64,000 bases of DNA from NCBI GenBank assembly GCA_964030475.1, contig CAXIPT010000008.1, positions 4,092,568 to 4,156,567 on the forward strand, in the 5' to 3' direction. The stretch comes from Tethya wilhelma (lineage: Eukaryota; Porifera; Demospongiae; Tethyida; Tethyidae). The notes beneath the pieces were generated by a model. That model was not told the DNA's origin. It searched no databases and worked only from the letters and a program-made list of their open reading frames with translations. Below are positions 1 through 17,439 of the stretch, piece after piece. Within the stretch, counting starts at the first letter, position 1; each line of letters opens with the position of its first letter. The translations under genes were made by a program, and so were the position numbers.

Positions 1-64
1 TTCCTTTAGGTTTGGAATTGTTTGTAAATTGAATTGAAATAGAATAAAATTGTCTGTTCCTCAC

Positions 65-2467
<2,403 letters not shown>

Positions 2468-2635
2468 CTCCACACACACACACCTCTCTTCCTCAAACAC
2501 ATGTTCAGAAATCCAGCAGCAAAGGAGTTAAATAATTAGCGATTTAACCTTTTTATCACTCCATTTTGACCACGTGGACTTTTGCAAACAGCAAGACTGG
2601 AAGAGGACTATCATTGGAGCTTTCAGTTCGAGACA
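2468..2635. promoter_or_regulatory. Shared ALG8/SHQ1 promoter region
   Basis: Only 168 bp separate the two divergent start codons, so both transcription starts and both 5' UTRs must fit here unless further non-coding exons exist. I see no clear TATA box. This is an inference from gene layout. Confidence 0.6.
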
Positions 2636-5600
2636 ATGCTCACCCCCTCCTTCAATATTGAGCAGAATGAAGAGTTTATCATCATCACTATTAGAGTTCC
2701 ATATATCAAGGTAGGTAACTCCTCTGTTTGCGTTTTTTTTCTTGTGTGAAACCCTCTATGCAAATTATACATCAGATTTCAGAAGCAGATTTCTACATGA
2801 ATGGCAATGAATTCAAGTTTCACTGCAAGCCTTACTTCTTGCGGTATGAACAGCAAAACTAACAATATTCAATAATTTACAGTATATTTTATTCACAATA
2901 TATATATGTGCATGCACTCACACATGCACACACACACACACACACACACATGTAGACTCCATCTTCCAGGACAACTGGTGGAGGATGGTCGTGAGAAGGC
3001 AGCCTATGATGTAGAGGCAGGTAGTTACTTAATATTATGAGAATGATCGCCATGACAACAACACATGTATGTAGGGACCATTGTTGTTCATGCTCCAAAA
3101 TTGAACCACGGAGAACACTTTGAAAACCTTGGAATGATTACCACCCTGCTCTCAAAGAGGCCAGCTAGAGATCTGGACAAGATGACTTCCACGAGACCAC
3201 TGATTGAAGTGAATGAAGGCGAGTGAGACATTAGTTAGTGTAGGGGACAGTTAGCCTCGTACCCAGGTTCTCTCCTTTGACTTTGCACTAAGAGGAGAGC
3301 CTAGGTATGAGGTTAGGGGACAGTGTGTGTGAATGATTGATTCTGTGTACAGCTAGTGGGGGGTCTGGGGTCCCCGGACAATTGGGTGAGGCTGACCATA
3401 CTGAGGAAGAGGTGGAAGAGTTTGACTGGGAGGTGGAACAACAGCTGCCTAGTGAAGAAGAAAAGTACCAAGTAAGAAAGTTTTTTTTTATCTATTATGA
3501 ATCCAGAGTGTCGATTGTGTTTCACTGCATTACACTGTGTTACGTTGTGTTTAGGATCTCTCATTTCCTGGGTCTACTCATCAAAAGAACATGTATGGAT
3601 TTGCTAGTCAGCATTCAGGAGTGTTCACTAAACTTCAAGTAAAATTTTTCAAAGTTCTTTACTGCTTGCCGACATGAAGTATTGTCATACTTTCAAATTG
3701 GCCAATTTTCTTGTTATTTGTACACAGGAAGAAATACCTAGCATTGTTGACTGTCCTGATCCAGATCACATGACATCACATGATCGAAGGATCGGAAGAA
3801 TTGCTCACGAGGAGGCCAGCTTTGACCCAGAGTACTATCTGTGAGTGAAGACATTTTACCAGATTGGACAGGAGTTAATTTGCATTACATCATCCCCCCT
3901 CTCCAGTGCTGACCTAATGGATAATGATTATATCGAGGTGCTGCTAAAGTTTGAACCACCTTGGACTGCCGAGCTGAGCAAAATGAGAAAGAAACAGTCC
4001 CAAGCTGCTTCGCTACCAAGGTTGAATATGTCTGCAATGCTGTCAATAATGTATTGAATTGTCTCGGTTTATTTCTAAGGTCTTCTTCAATGGAACCAGA
4101 TTCAGATATAAGTAAGAGTTGCACACAATTATATTCATATAGCTATTCAGATTATTAGCAATTTTTCTTTTTACCAGTACCGGTTTCCTCTCAAGAAAGA
4201 GACCAACTAAAAGAATTGCCAAACAAGGAATGTATCCAGAAATAGACATTACATCACTATCATTCTATATAATTGGCTCTATTCTCCATAACTAACAACC
4301 CATCCCTGTGCACCAGACCTTCTCGATAAGGCCATCAGAAGGATCCTCTACCTAGGACTAATCGACATCATCTTTGCCTTTGCCTACAACTATCGCATCA
4401 CGGAAGGAGAAAACAATGTAAGAATCCTTGGCTATAATGAGAAGGTGTTTTCATTGTATGACATCGTGTGTAATATATGCCCTCAGGTGGAGTCTGCCTG
4501 GACCATCTGTAAGCTCAGCTCCACGCTCTCCTGGTTGGAAGTGTTTCGAGGAAGTGTCCATGAAGTGGTCTACTGTTCGATGCGTCGCTCTCTCTGTTAC
4601 CCCCTTTATAGACACTGGCAGCTGGCTGTGAGTGTGCTCCACGACACCAGAAACATCTTCAGACTCGGTATTGTACCAACAGACCTTAGTCGCCTTCCTC
4701 AAGGCACTGTGTGGCAATGATGTAATGATGACATCGTGATCTTTTGTATTTAGGTCGGAGAAAGATTCTCCAGTGTCTGCTCTCCATTCACAGGACCCTC
4801 TCTTCCTCTGAGCCTTACTACATCCTCAACAACATCTATGTCACCGACTACTGTGTGTGGGTTCAAAGGTCAAGGTATGGATACCACCACATGTGCATGT
4901 AATAACCATCTTGTACACTTAGAGTGATATTGTTATGATTCTCTGTAATTGTTGCGTATGATATATTTTACAGTGCCAAGACCATTCAAAAGTTGGCTGA
5001 TGAACTAGACGAGGTTTGTGAAAATATACCGTAGAACCTCCGAACAAAGGACACTTTGGGAATGGGACTTTCGTCTTCTCCCAAGAGAGGACAAAGTTAT
5101 TATTAAATTATGCATCAACTATCCATTTATGGGGGTACTCTTGCACCCACTGATCATGCCCCCTATAGCGTCCATTTTTTAGAAACACAGTGGGAAAATT
5201 AACTAGTCAGATGGAAACATTGTGGGGTGAGCCTGAGCAAACTGGTGAATTATTGTATGGCAGCTGGCTGATACAACAAGCTATGATGCATGATTGCTAC
5301 CAGCTATTGCCATGCTACTAGCTCTACCAGCTATAGCCATGTTACCAGCTATAGCCATGTTACCAGCTATAGCCATGCTACCAGCTATAGCCATGCTACC
5401 AGCTATAGCCATGTTACCAGCTCCACCAGCTATAGCCATGCTACCAGCTATAGCCGTGCTACCAGCTATAGCCGTGCTACCAGCTATAGCCATGTTACCA
5501 GCTATAGCCATGTTACCAGCTATAGCCATGTTACCAGCTATAGCCATGCTACCAGCTATAGCCATGTTACCAACTCCACCAGCTATAGCCATGCTACCAG

Positions 5601-6243
5601 CTATAGCCATGCTACCAGCTATAGCCATGCTACCAGCTATAGCCATGCTACCAGCTATAGCCATGTTACCAGCTCCACCGATTACCAGCTAAATAATAAT
5701 AAATGAATGAAATAATAATTCTAATTTTGATTGTGTGCTTCTCTAAAGGTGACCATTGACATCTCTTCTGTTGGTTGGGAGCTGGTGGAACTTGAACAGG
5801 CAGCCAGACTGGTGTTAGCTGAGGAAGAAGAGAAAGAGACCTCACAGTCACAGTGTGGCAACCAGCAAGAAGATGAAGAGGAGAGAACTAGCACTGACGG
5901 CAAAAAAGAACCTGCAGTCTCTCAAGAACTTGAAGTGGAAGGAGCTTCAACTGGTGGTGATTTGAGAGCACCTGACAGGTCAACAGCAGCCATTTCCCTG
6001 TTAGGACAGACTTTAGAGACAATAAGTTTGAGAGACTCAACCCCACAGCCAACTGCTGTCAGTCTAGAAGCAGAGGAGGAGGTCTGCTGTCAATTGAAGC
6101 TACCAGGAGAAGCAACAGCAGCTGTCAGTGGAAGACCTCCACTCATTCAAGTGTTGGAGTCAACAGACAATGTAGAGAGTGAGTCAGAGGAGAGTGACTC
6201 ATCCACTGAGACTAGTGAGTGCAGTACATGCACTGATAGCTAA
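2636..6243 (+). CDS. SHQ1: SHQ1, H/ACA snoRNP assembly factor
   Basis: SHQ1 is a chaperone that holds dyskerin (NAP57) before H/ACA snoRNP and telomerase RNP assembly. Fifteen exons give about 601 residues, close to the human length: 2636-2710, 2776-2843, 2956-3020, 3075-3222, 3357-3471, 3555-3638, 3728-3840, 3907-4020, 4080-4111, 4178-4231, 4317-4417, 4487-4667, 4754-4874, 4974-5013 and 5749-6243. The N-terminal CS domain starts MLTPSFNIEQNEEF and includes the KPYFLRLHLPG strand. The acidic EEFDWEVEQ motif follows. The C-terminal SHQ1 helical domain shows SLCYPLYRHWQLAV and YILNNIYVTDYCVW. The last exon is a low-complexity Glu/Ser-rich tail. The acceptor of exon 5 was placed at 3356 because the AG five bases earlier would create a stop. 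Intron 14 contains a minisatellite. Confidence 0.95.
5029..5095. mobile_element. Possible pogo/Tigger-like terminus remnant
   Basis: The stretch beginning GTAGAACCTCCGAACA resembles the terminal repeat of the complete element at 36.6 kb (GTAGAACCTC...CGAAC), followed by AAAGGACACTTTGGG. No matching second end was found in the intron, so this would be a decayed single end. Weak call. Confidence 0.3.
5298..5691. repeat. 18-bp minisatellite in SHQ1 intron 14
   Basis: About 22 head-to-tail copies of ACCAGCTATAGCCATGTT with C/T variants. Three interspersed 9-base insertions (ACCAGCTCC-like) show higher-order structure. Because 18 is a multiple of three and the unit lacks stops in several frames, the array opens three spurious ORFs. 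It is intronic and not coding. Confidence 0.95.
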
Positions 6244-6373
6244 CCCAGCAATTGATGGTTGAGATTTTTATACCAACAGTCTGTATTTTGCCGTTCAAAT
6301 AATAATTATTATAATATTATACTGTGTCTTATTGATGGTTTAAAGTGATTACATCACCATGGTAGTACCTAAT

Positions 6374-8313
6374 CTAGCTGTGTTTGTGTTGCGATGCACC
6401 GAGAGGGTTATTTGTGCTAAAGAACTTATTGTAGTCCACTCTGAGTAGCAGCTGGGCTAGGTGAGGAGCAGAGTGGTGGTTCTTGACACTAGACACCACT
6501 TTAAAGAAGAGAGAGGATTGTCTCTTGAAGTCTGTCACGGTCCTTTCAATCTGTGCCCTGTCTTTCGAGGAGAAGGAGAGACCTTCACGCCATTGTAGCA
6601 GAGAACTGAAGGAGTAACATAGCTCCATGATCTCCTGCAGACAGTGAGCAGCCTAAAGAGAAAGAGGAATAAGAGGAGACAAAAAGAATTTTGACATCAC
6701 ACTATTTATCCTGTTGGTTGTATAATTTTACGTACAGCTGGTAGTTTGAAGAAGAGTTGGGATTGTAAGGTCGTGACAAAGTTTTCATGAGCGTGTTTGA
6801 TGGATTCAAAATCTTGAGTTGAGTTCACCCTTTCCAGCAACAGCGAGAACTGAGTTTCCAACACATCAACCTGAAAAAACCATCACTAAATAAATGCTCA
6901 TGGGCTATAATTATATTTACCACACTCATCTAAATGTCCATGGGCTATATTTACATTTACCACACTCATCTAAATGCCCATGGGCTATTTACCTGAACAT
7001 AGTATTGCAGGTTGTCTATGAGAAAGCCCATGTGTGTCCTGAGCTCCCATACATCCCTCAGCTCCTCCACTCTCTGGCGATATTGCATCATGACAGCCCA
7101 GCTCTGTTGGAGGGCAATCTGAGCTCTTCTCAGAGACAGTAGAAACTTGAACACACCATCATACCTATAGCAAAGAAAGGATGGGAAATAAGCCAGGAGC
7201 TTTGCTTTGCAGCACTCTAAGCTCCTGATAAACGCTATTGATTATACTACGGGGTTGTTCACTTCTTAAGTCAATGCAGCATAATTGGTATAAAGAGGCA
7301 AAAATATGAAAAAAAATTTAAAAAAAAAAATAAAAATAAAAATTAAAAAAAAAAAAAATCAAACAGACTAATAATTAAAGGGTTGCTCACTTCTCAAGCA
7401 TGGTTGGCGTGAAGAGGATATGAAGAGGCCACTCCACGGTTTGTGAGAGACCGAGAAAGTTCCATGCCGCTCCGGCCCCCTTGTGTGGGGGGAGGGTCAC
7501 CACCAGCTTGAACTGCTTCATCAGCTCTTCATTGTCCATGCCGACTTTCAACATGGCCTGTTGGAACGCAACATTGACATCTGGACAGTGTGTGTGGGGA
7601 AGGGGGGAGGGGTTGTTAGATACCTCCAGTCATACATTGTGTCGGTGTGTAAAGTTAGCATCGTACCCAGGCTTTCTCTGTAAATCAATTACTAATATTG
7701 TGCTGGAGAAGGCCTGGGAACAAGGCTACACGTATAAAGTATTTGTTGACGTTAGCTTTATTCTCTCACCATGTTGTGTTGTTGAAGTGGGAGGTTGAGA
7801 CATAAAGCTGTTGGTGAGATCAACTAGTGCCAGGAACAGCTCTCCTCTCCCAAGAAGAAAGAAGTCCTTGATCACCTACAAAACACAGTCGAAATCAACC
7901 TAGCTATGAAGACTGAACAAAAATCATCTCTGTAGCAGACACACACACACATACATGTAATTGATGGACCAAGTTGGAATCTTCTACCAATAACTTCCAC
8001 AAATGCTGAAAGAAAGAAAACAACAACAAAAACAACAACAACCATTCATTCTAATTTTCCAGAAACATTGTATTTAGCTATAAATTAATCATTACATCAT
8101 CACCTTGGCAACACGGTCTCTAATGGAGTCAATAGCACTCTCAAACTCTCTCAGCTGGAACAATGGCCGCTCCTGAAGACCAGCCAGCACTCGTCCAAAG
8201 GTGAACTGATCGGTTCTGAGCTGAGAGCCAGCTCCAGTGAGAGAGATGGACAGACTGTGCTTACCATGAGCTTGAGTCTGAAATATTTGAACAGCTTCTC
8301 CCACAAAGAGAAT

Positions 8314-8351
<38 letters not shown>

Positions 8352-9764
8352 AAATACGATTGCAGTATAACAATATTACTGTCCACTTTAAGTAAGGAAA
8401 AAGCTAACATTTATTCAGTAGATATAAATGACAAAAATAATATTAGCATGCTAGCATACCTTTTCAATGACTCTCATAGGCAGGTAGGAGGGGGTGAGGG
8501 AATGGTTGATGATGAACTTGCTAGTAGCAGCTTGTCTGATTGAGGAGCTCTCACTTTCATCTGCTCTTTGCACAGGCTGACTACCACCACCTTCAGTGGC
8601 CTGTGTGACAATGACATCATCACAATCTATAGTTAGTGTCCGACATTTCACAAAGCACTCTTGCACTCATCTATACACTCTACAGTCAAGGTGGTCACCT
8701 GTTCTTGCTCTGCTTCGGTCGACGGTTCTTTGGCAGGCTCAATGAAGAATTCCCCCCTTGCATCTGTCAGTAGCCCGTGCAACATCCAGGCTGACAGCTG
8801 CTTATAAAACACACCGTGACAGATACAGAGAATCCTACAACAAACAAAACATGGACATCCAAAAAGAAGGAAAAAAAGAGAAAAAAAAAAGAGAGAGAAA
8901 GAAACAAGAAGTTTAAAAAAGAAAAATTAGTCAGACATACTAAAATAACAATCTGATATCAAACTCGATGGACATTTATATCTCTACCTCTCAAAGGCCT
9001 TCTGAACAATGGGCACACCACACAAGCACTGGTCGTTGAGGTAGCTGAGTATCTGACAGCCGTGAAGCTTGCTCCTGAGGATGTGCTTCACACAGCCGTC
9101 AAGAGAAGGAAGGAGGAACTGATACTCCTCGAACGATGATTGCAAGTGCGAGAGAGGCAAGTGGGGATCTTGAATGCACTGTACGTGTGTGAGTATTATT
9201 AGGAGTAGCCCCTGTGCTAATGAAGTAAATTGTTGTAGTAGTATCGTTAAACCTTTTGTTCGACTTGGACCAGAATTTGTCGATAATCATCTAAAATGAG
9301 ATCAATTGCTCCTGCCAGTGCCTTCCTGTACAGCCCACTACCACCCTCTGGGGATATAGAAATATCACAGTAATATTATTACACATAAAATCGTAAATTT
9401 TGGGTTTAATACCTGTTTGTGAGGAAGTGGTGTCTGAAGTCTTCTGGTGTCGGGGTAGGTGGAATATGGCTGCATTCTGCTCCGATATGAACTCTTGCAG
9501 TTGTAGATAGTAGGTACCCAGTCTGCAAATCCTGTTCAACAGATCCACTTCACTGGGATGAATGAAGGGGAGGCCTGGAGCCACCTTATGTGTGTGTGTG
9601 TGTGTATGTGGCCAGATAAATTATCTGTATTATTTTAGCTGGGTGTTCACTCCATAATTTCATCAGCCTATATAGTTCCTTACCTCAAAGAGTCCAGTGT
9701 CTGCTGAAACTGTAAAGATGTTTCCCGGACATCCAGACAGTGCTAAAAGAACTTCATGATGCAT
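6374..9764 (-). CDS. TUBGCP4: Gamma-tubulin complex component 4
   Basis: GCP4 is a gamma-tubulin ring complex subunit that helps nucleate microtubules. Thirteen exons give about 652 residues (human 667): 9684-9764, 9413-9584, 9253-9347, 8988-9178, 8699-8834, 8460-8600, 8104-8313, 7955-8005, 7770-7875, 7391-7580, 6993-7164, 6736-6870 and 6374-6652. The start MHHEVLLALSGCPGNIFTV and the block FIHPSEVDLLNRICRLGTYY match the GCP4 N-terminus. GRIP1 shows HGVFYKQLSAWMLHGLL, and GRIP2 shows VEWPLHILFTP, FLIDNLQYYVQVDVLE and LAQLLLRVDYNKFF. The acceptor of exon 7 (8313) is GG at the edge of a (GT)n tract, with no AG nearby, although phase and homology place the junction there precisely. It converges on SHQ1 with about 130 bp between stops. 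Confidence 0.95.
6887..6994. repeat. Tandem repeat of about 50 bp touching a splice donor
   Basis: Just over two copies of a unit containing CATGGGCTATATTTACATTTACCACACTCATCTAAATG. On the minus strand the repeat sits immediately after the donor of TUBGCP4 exon 11. The third partial copy contributes the bases just inside the intron. Confidence 0.7.
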
Positions 9765-9938
9765 GGCTGAGAAGCTAATGTATATGTTCTTTTTGCACCG
9801 CCAAAAATTTCCAATTTTTTTTTTCAAAATTACAAATTTCGCTTAAAAAGAGCATTCTAGAATGTAAATGTCTATATATACAATCATAAAAAGGAACTAA
9901 ATTTTTTGATCAATAAATGGGTGTATTAAAAAGTGAGT

Positions 9939-13193
<3,255 letters not shown>

Positions 13194-13390
13194 TGTTTCT
13201 TTTGGCACAAGATGAAGATGAACGACAAAGATGATTGCGGGGTAGTTTGTTTGTTGGCAAATTTTAACTGCACAGTGACCCCGGAAGGAATAGAAATTGG
13301 ACCACGTGGGTAGGTGCGTATTATTTAGAATAGACGCTTCTGGAAGAAAGTGGCTTATGCAACTCGTTTCTCTTCCTCGGTGCGTCAAAG
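13194..13390. promoter_or_regulatory. Shared ILK/ADCK2 promoter region
   Basis: The divergent ATG codons are 197 bp apart. The interval includes a CACGTGG box near 13303-13309. Function is inferred from layout. Confidence 0.55.
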
Positions 13391-15848
13391 ATGTCTCTGA
13401 GAACACTTCAACTGATGTATCAATGTCCTCTGTGCAACTCTCTCAGTGTTTTCCGTCTCTCAAAATCGGTGTCCCTTCAAATGAACAGGTCAGCTGCATG
13501 GTTGTCTTCACGTCATGCTCTCCGCATCCCCTTCGCTCAAAGAACACTGAGAATCAAACAGACGAGAAACTGGCCGAGTTGGGTGAGTAGCAAGTTACGT
13601 TTGAGTTCACCACAATACGGTTTAGGGACTATTGCAATGATTCTAACAGTGGGAGGGGTATCAAGTGTGCTCAGTTACACGTTGCTAAGGAGCTGGCACT
13701 CATCTACTGATACTACCAATACCAGCCAAAGTCAAGGTCCTACCAGTCCTGCAACTGTAGATGCTATTGACGACTATACTGGCATAGTGAGTGGGTCAGA
13801 GCACATCACAGAAGGAGACCTGACTCTCTTCCAACGATTTTCTTTGGTGTTTCGTTTCTTCTATCTCTCCGTTTGTTTCTCGCCAGCCGTCTTCCTCTAT
13901 GGTCTCAGCTATCTATTTGGTGCCCGCTCTCTCAGTCAACTCGGATTCAACTACTTGTTATTTATCCTTCAAAATGCGGGTCCTGCTTTCATCAAACTAG
14001 GCCAGTGGGCAAGCACGCGTCGCGATCTCTTTAGCGAGGACTTTTGTCAGGCAATGTCTCAGTTGCACACACACTGCGAGCCTCACTCGTGGAAAGAAAC
14101 GGCAAAGATCATTGATAGAGAATTTGGAGAAGGCTGGAATGAATGGCTCAGCATTCCATCTGAAGCACCCATAGGCTCTGGCTGTGTGGCACAAGTCTAT
14201 CAGGGATACTTGAAACCATCTCGTAAAACCGATTCAGAAAAAAATGTTGATTCTGAAAGCAGTATCAACAAAGAAGTGGCCATTTCGCCGTCTCTTGAGA
14301 GTCAGAAGCTGATCCCTATTGCAGTGAAGGTGCTCCATCCTGGTATAGTCTCGGCAATGGACAGAGACATCCGACTGATGAAGTACATGGCCAGCTGGGT
14401 GGACTACCTCTACCCTGATGTCTACTGGATCGCACTGAAGGAGTGTGTGGGAGAGTTTGCACTGATCATGGAAAAACAGGTGAATAACGATAAAATAAAT
14501 CCAGAAAGCTTTCACAATTTTTCCTACAATTGTTGAAAGTTGTATCGACTATTTGTGTGTGTTTGCATCTTTCCATCACTGTCTGTAGCTTGATTTAGAA
14601 CTGGAGGCCAGGAATCTGTTGAAGTTTCAATCTTACATGGGTGGGTATTCCAGTGTCAAGTTCCCCACCCCGCTCTACCCTTATGTCACCAAGAGTGTCC
14701 TAGTGGAGAGCTTTGAGGTGTGTGGATATAATTATTACCGTATAGCACAAAATATTGGCAGGGAATAAAATTTGGTGGATTGTCCAAAATTTCATGATTG
14801 GTGGATTTTATTTTGGCGGTAGCGCACACAGTAATACACGTATTCCATATGTGCTGCTGCGAAAATGACTATTTCTCAGATTTAACCAAAACTGCCAATC
14901 CCCCAATATTAAAATCCACCAAATATTTGTGCTACACATGGTATTATTGTGATAGAACACACCACCAGGAGACATAAATGGGACACACACACAAAATAAA
15001 GATTAGCTATGTTACAAAAACAAATAAACAAAAAAAAAACAAAACGAGGAGAGAGGGGAAAAAATATTAGCTACAATACTCATACAGTGTCTGTTTCAAC
15101 TACATGTATGATTGACTTCTAATTGTTGTACATGAAGCCAATCATTGTTGTGCTAAAGGTTGAAGTATCTGACTTTGCACACACACACACACATACACAC
15201 TTGCAGTCTGGCAGTCTCATTTCAGAGTATTTAGATAATCCCGGTGGTGACCTACAAAAGACTATTGCAAAAATAGGCATTGACATTCTCCTCGATATGG
15301 TCAGTAATCTTTATCTTCACCATTATGTCATTATTACATCATAGAATAGGGAGGATTTTTTTCAAGTGATTGTTGTGATTACACGATGCAGCTGTTTGTC
15401 CACAACTTTGTCCACGGTGACCTTCATCCTGGCAACATCCTCGTCCAACGTGGCACCCAAAACAAGGAGGACCCAAAGTTGGTCATCTTAGACTGTGGTA
15501 TTGCTACCACCCTCTCTCCCCTCGACCTGGAGAACTTCCACAGTGTGTTTGCCGCCATTGTGAGAGGAGATGGAGCTAAAGTGGCCGACCTGTTCCTTGG
15601 TACCCAGCCTTGTCCCACGTTGGATGAGTACAGGAGGAAGATGGCAGAGTTGGTGGAGACTGCTGTGACCAGATTGAACCTGCAACAGGTGTGGGTGGGT
15701 GGGGGTGTGGAGATGGAGTAGTGATGTACTTTGTTTCTTGTTCCTTTGAATGCAGACGCAGATTGCTACCCTCTTTTCTGACTTGTTTGATGTACTAATA
15801 GAGCACAGGGTATGGATTTGATAAAACTTGCAATAATTCTATGTATGG

Positions 15849-15897
<49 letters not shown>

Positions 15898-16169
15898 TGC
15901 ACATACATCACAAGTGTACTCTCACACACACAAATATCCAACAGGTGCGAATAGAGCCTAACTACACCTCAGTGATGGTGGCCATCATGATCATAGAGGG
16001 TCTGGGACGGTCTCTGGACCCCACCTTAGACATCATAGCCTACGCCAGACCGTGCATCATGCAGAGGGCCAAGCAGCACTTGAGAGACCACCTTGCTGAG
16101 AGGCTGGCCAGAGCCACAGAGACTGTGGAGAGAGTTAGAAAGTCACTGAGCTCGTATCAAACAACATAG
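13391..16169 (+). CDS. ADCK2: ADCK2-type mitochondrial UbiB/COQ8-family kinase-like protein
   Basis: This is a UbiB (aarF/COQ8) family protein kinase-like protein. Family members act in mitochondria around coenzyme Q and lipid metabolism. Six exons give about 628 residues (human ADCK2 626): 13391-14479, 14589-14717, 15207-15299, 15392-15688, 15756-15809 and 15945-16169. The first 65 residues are rich in Arg, Ser and Leu with few acids, as expected for a mitochondrial presequence, and a hydrophobic segment follows (VFRFFYLSVCFSPAVFLYGL). The signature KxGQ motif is FIKLGQWASTRRDLFSEDF. The nucleotide-loop equivalent is PIGSGCVAQVYQGY, the lysine strand is PIAVKVLHPG, the catalytic loop is FVHGDLHPGNILV, and the metal motif is ILDCGIA (DCG for DFG). 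ADCK2 is preferred over ADCK1 and ADCK5 because of the GSGCVAQVY block. Confidence 0.92.
14736..14943. mobile_element. MITE-like element with terminal inverted repeats in ADCK2 intron 2
   Basis: The ends TACCGTATAGCACAAAATAT and (reverse strand) TACCATGTGTAGCACAAATA form imperfect terminal inverted repeats. The element is 208 bp, has no ORF, and is flanked on both sides by TTAT, a candidate target-site duplication. The superfamily was not identified. Confidence 0.65.
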
Positions 16170-16568
16170 CATGTATCAGATTCTGTAATGCATCATGAGT
16201 GTTCTTGCTTGTGTATTTTATGACTTTGTGTGTTAATATTTATTGTAGTGTGTTTTGTGACTGTGTAAGTCTGTGACTCTGTGTGCATGATGATGATGAA
16301 TTCGTGATCGACTTATATAAGTTGTTTTTTTTTTGTTTTTTTAGAGTTTTGTTGATCATTTGGTCTTAGTTCAGTTTTAAAATTTAAAACAGTATAATAA
16401 TAATAATGTGTGATATTATGCATTGGAGTGCACATAAAATAGTTCAGATTTATAATATTTTTTTACACAAAAACAAACGACACAACCACAATCAAATCAA
16501 AAACAAAAACAGACAGGACACATTGCAACAGCAAACAACAACGGAGTCTTGGCAATAACAATTTCTAT
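16170..16568. other. Convergent 3' intergenic region
   Basis: AT-rich interval between the stops of ADCK2 and the VAMP7-like gene. It probably holds both 3' UTRs. No further gene is seen. Confidence 0.7.
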
Positions 16569-16792
16569 CTACAGTGGTTTGTACTGGCATCCACACACAC
16601 ACCAACTACTATCGCTAGAATAGTCACCTGCAACGATATAATAATTATCATAGGGGCATAGTCTAACTTCTCCTCCAATGTAACTTACAATAATGAAGAG
16701 CCCTATGACTAGCAATATGATCATTTTTTTCCAATTGTTTTTGCACCACTCACACTTCTGAGCAACATGGAGACTGAGCAATGACTGAGTGA

Positions 16793-16845
<53 letters not shown>

Positions 16846-17382
16846 ACTGATAGTCAGCAGAGAATAAGCTTATGTAGAAAATGTGTTCACCATTTCTTTT
16901 GCTAACTCTCCAGAGAATTCATTATTCATAGCAAATGGAAGTGCATTCTGTACAGAGTCACTGTAGGCGTCCAGAAACCTGCACAAGGACAACCTCTTTC
17001 ACAGCGTGAATGGAACTAGATCTCTTACACAGTGCTCAATGAAAAGGAACTAAAATGGCTCACCGATGTTTAATGTATTCCAGAAACAAAAAAGCTTTTG
17101 ATCGTTCAAAATCCTAGAAACAAATGGAACACAATCAACTACCACACAAACATCACGAATAAAAACAAGTTGTGCATGCACGAGATAGTGTGTGTGTGTA
17201 TGTGTTTTTGATAACGATGGAACTCATGGGCTATGAACAGGCTGTCAAACATCAGTTGATTTGGTGAGAAATATGCTGGTGAGTATATGCAGTGTTACAT
17301 GTATGTATGTAATGTGAGCAACTCACATCGTCTGTGATGCACAGGTACACAACTCCATCTTCACAGATATAATGATACATGT

Positions 17383-17439
<57 letters not shown>

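Noticed and set aside
5281..5706. Three repetitive open frames and a CRISPR-like look
   Set aside because: The 18-bp units are contiguous without unique spacers, in a eukaryotic intron. The open frames exist only because the unit is a multiple of three and lacks stops.
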